Part shown: positions 63,709-64,000 of the stretch, piece after piece | Layout of the letters: every line of letters begins with the position of its first letter | Position numbering within the stretch: the stretch's first letter is position 1 | Assembly (NCBI RefSeq): GCF_019925205.1 | Contig: NC_083566.1 | Location: 14,136,001-14,200,000, forward strand | Reading direction: 5' to 3' | DNA: 64,000 nt | From: Metopolophium dirhodum | Lineage: Eukaryota; Arthropoda; Insecta; Hemiptera; Aphididae | The notes under the pieces: model-generated | The model's database searches: none | Told to the model about the DNA's origin: nothing | The model's input: the letters and a program-made list of their open reading frames with translations, nothing else | Program-made: the position numbers and the translations under genes

Positions 63709-63761
63709 AAACTATGAAAACACACAACATAATATTACATAAGTCCACAAACTATATAGAT

Positions 63762-63805
63762 CAGGGGTTGTCGCCAACCTTTTCCAACAAGTGAGTCACA
63801 TAAAA
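63762..63805 (+). mobile_element. hAT-like terminal sequence, partial
   Basis: CAGGGGTTGTCGCCAACC followed by TTTTCCAACAAGTGAGTCAC matches the general pattern of hAT transposon ends (CAGGGGT-x-x-GCCAACCTTTT...GAG-CCAC). The other end and an 8-bp target duplication are not visible before the window stops. Confidence 0.35.
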
Positions 63806-64000
63806 AATTGTAAGTATCTGATTATCTACCAATTTTCGTTTAGATACACCGTATACTATTTATATTATTATATTCCACATAATAATAATAAATTAAAAAT
63901 AATATTCTTCTTTCATTAAAGAGCGTAAATGTGTTTTTCAAGCCTTAAACTTTAAGATTAAAGTGATTTCACGTGATCAATATATATTATTACAATTAAT

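Noticed and set aside
1..64000. CRISPR arrays, operons or prokaryotic defence systems
   Set aside because: No regularly spaced direct repeats, no ribosome-binding-site-led compact genes, and base composition plus splice sites indicate an animal nuclear genome.

Overview
The window looks like nuclear DNA from an insect, most probably an aphid. By eye it is roughly three-quarters A+T, with no bacterial-style gene packing, many A/T homopolymers and microsatellites, and short CCTAA/TTAGG arrays (TTAGG is the usual insect telomere unit). Canonical eukaryotic splice sites occur. The transposon families (Tc1/mariner, Helitron, jockey-type LINE, tRNA- and 5S-derived SINEs, several MITEs) are typical of hemipteran intergenic DNA. 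The aphid assignment is inference from repeat content; no species marker was identified.

No complete protein-coding gene of a recognised family is present. The best gene evidence is one minus-strand coding exon at 43129-43321. It encodes a hydrophobic signal peptide ending in a phase-1 splice donor, so the rest of a secreted or membrane protein gene should lie to its left behind a long intron. Weaker plus-strand candidates are a TATA/initiator/first-exon arrangement at 27858-27938 and a possible two-exon 41-residue gene or gene fragment at 21586-21785. Coding-like stretches also occur near 9.4, 13.7, 18.1-18.7, 29.3 and 51.8 kb. Most long open frames are shadows inside transposons or in AT-rich DNA.

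Layout: 0-4 kb is AT-rich with a GC-richer possible promoter block (1.14-1.56 kb). 4.0-4.65 kb is an internally deleted mariner-like element. 9.7 kb holds a 5S-derived SINE. 18-22 kb holds coding-like fragments and a Helitron interrupted by a long fold-back MITE. 25.1 kb has a different tRNA-like SINE. 27.8-28.1 kb is a GC-richer promoter-like block with a run of 18 C. 33-43 kb is repeat-dense: a second 5S-SINE, a mariner-type MITE, two tRNA-SINEs, a MITE split by a Helitron, and the signal-peptide exon. 46-63 kb holds further copies of an interspersed family whose outer end carries GATTCTGAGCGGAG. It also has a truncated SINE, a fossil jockey gag, truncated LINE ends with target-site duplications, and MITE/hAT-like termini at the right edge.

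The most notable biological observation is a SINE set in which 5S-rRNA-derived and tRNA-derived heads share what appears to be the same body and 3' tail. This suggests head exchange between pol III promoters on one retroposon backbone. I found no prokaryotic-style system, CRISPR array or operon.
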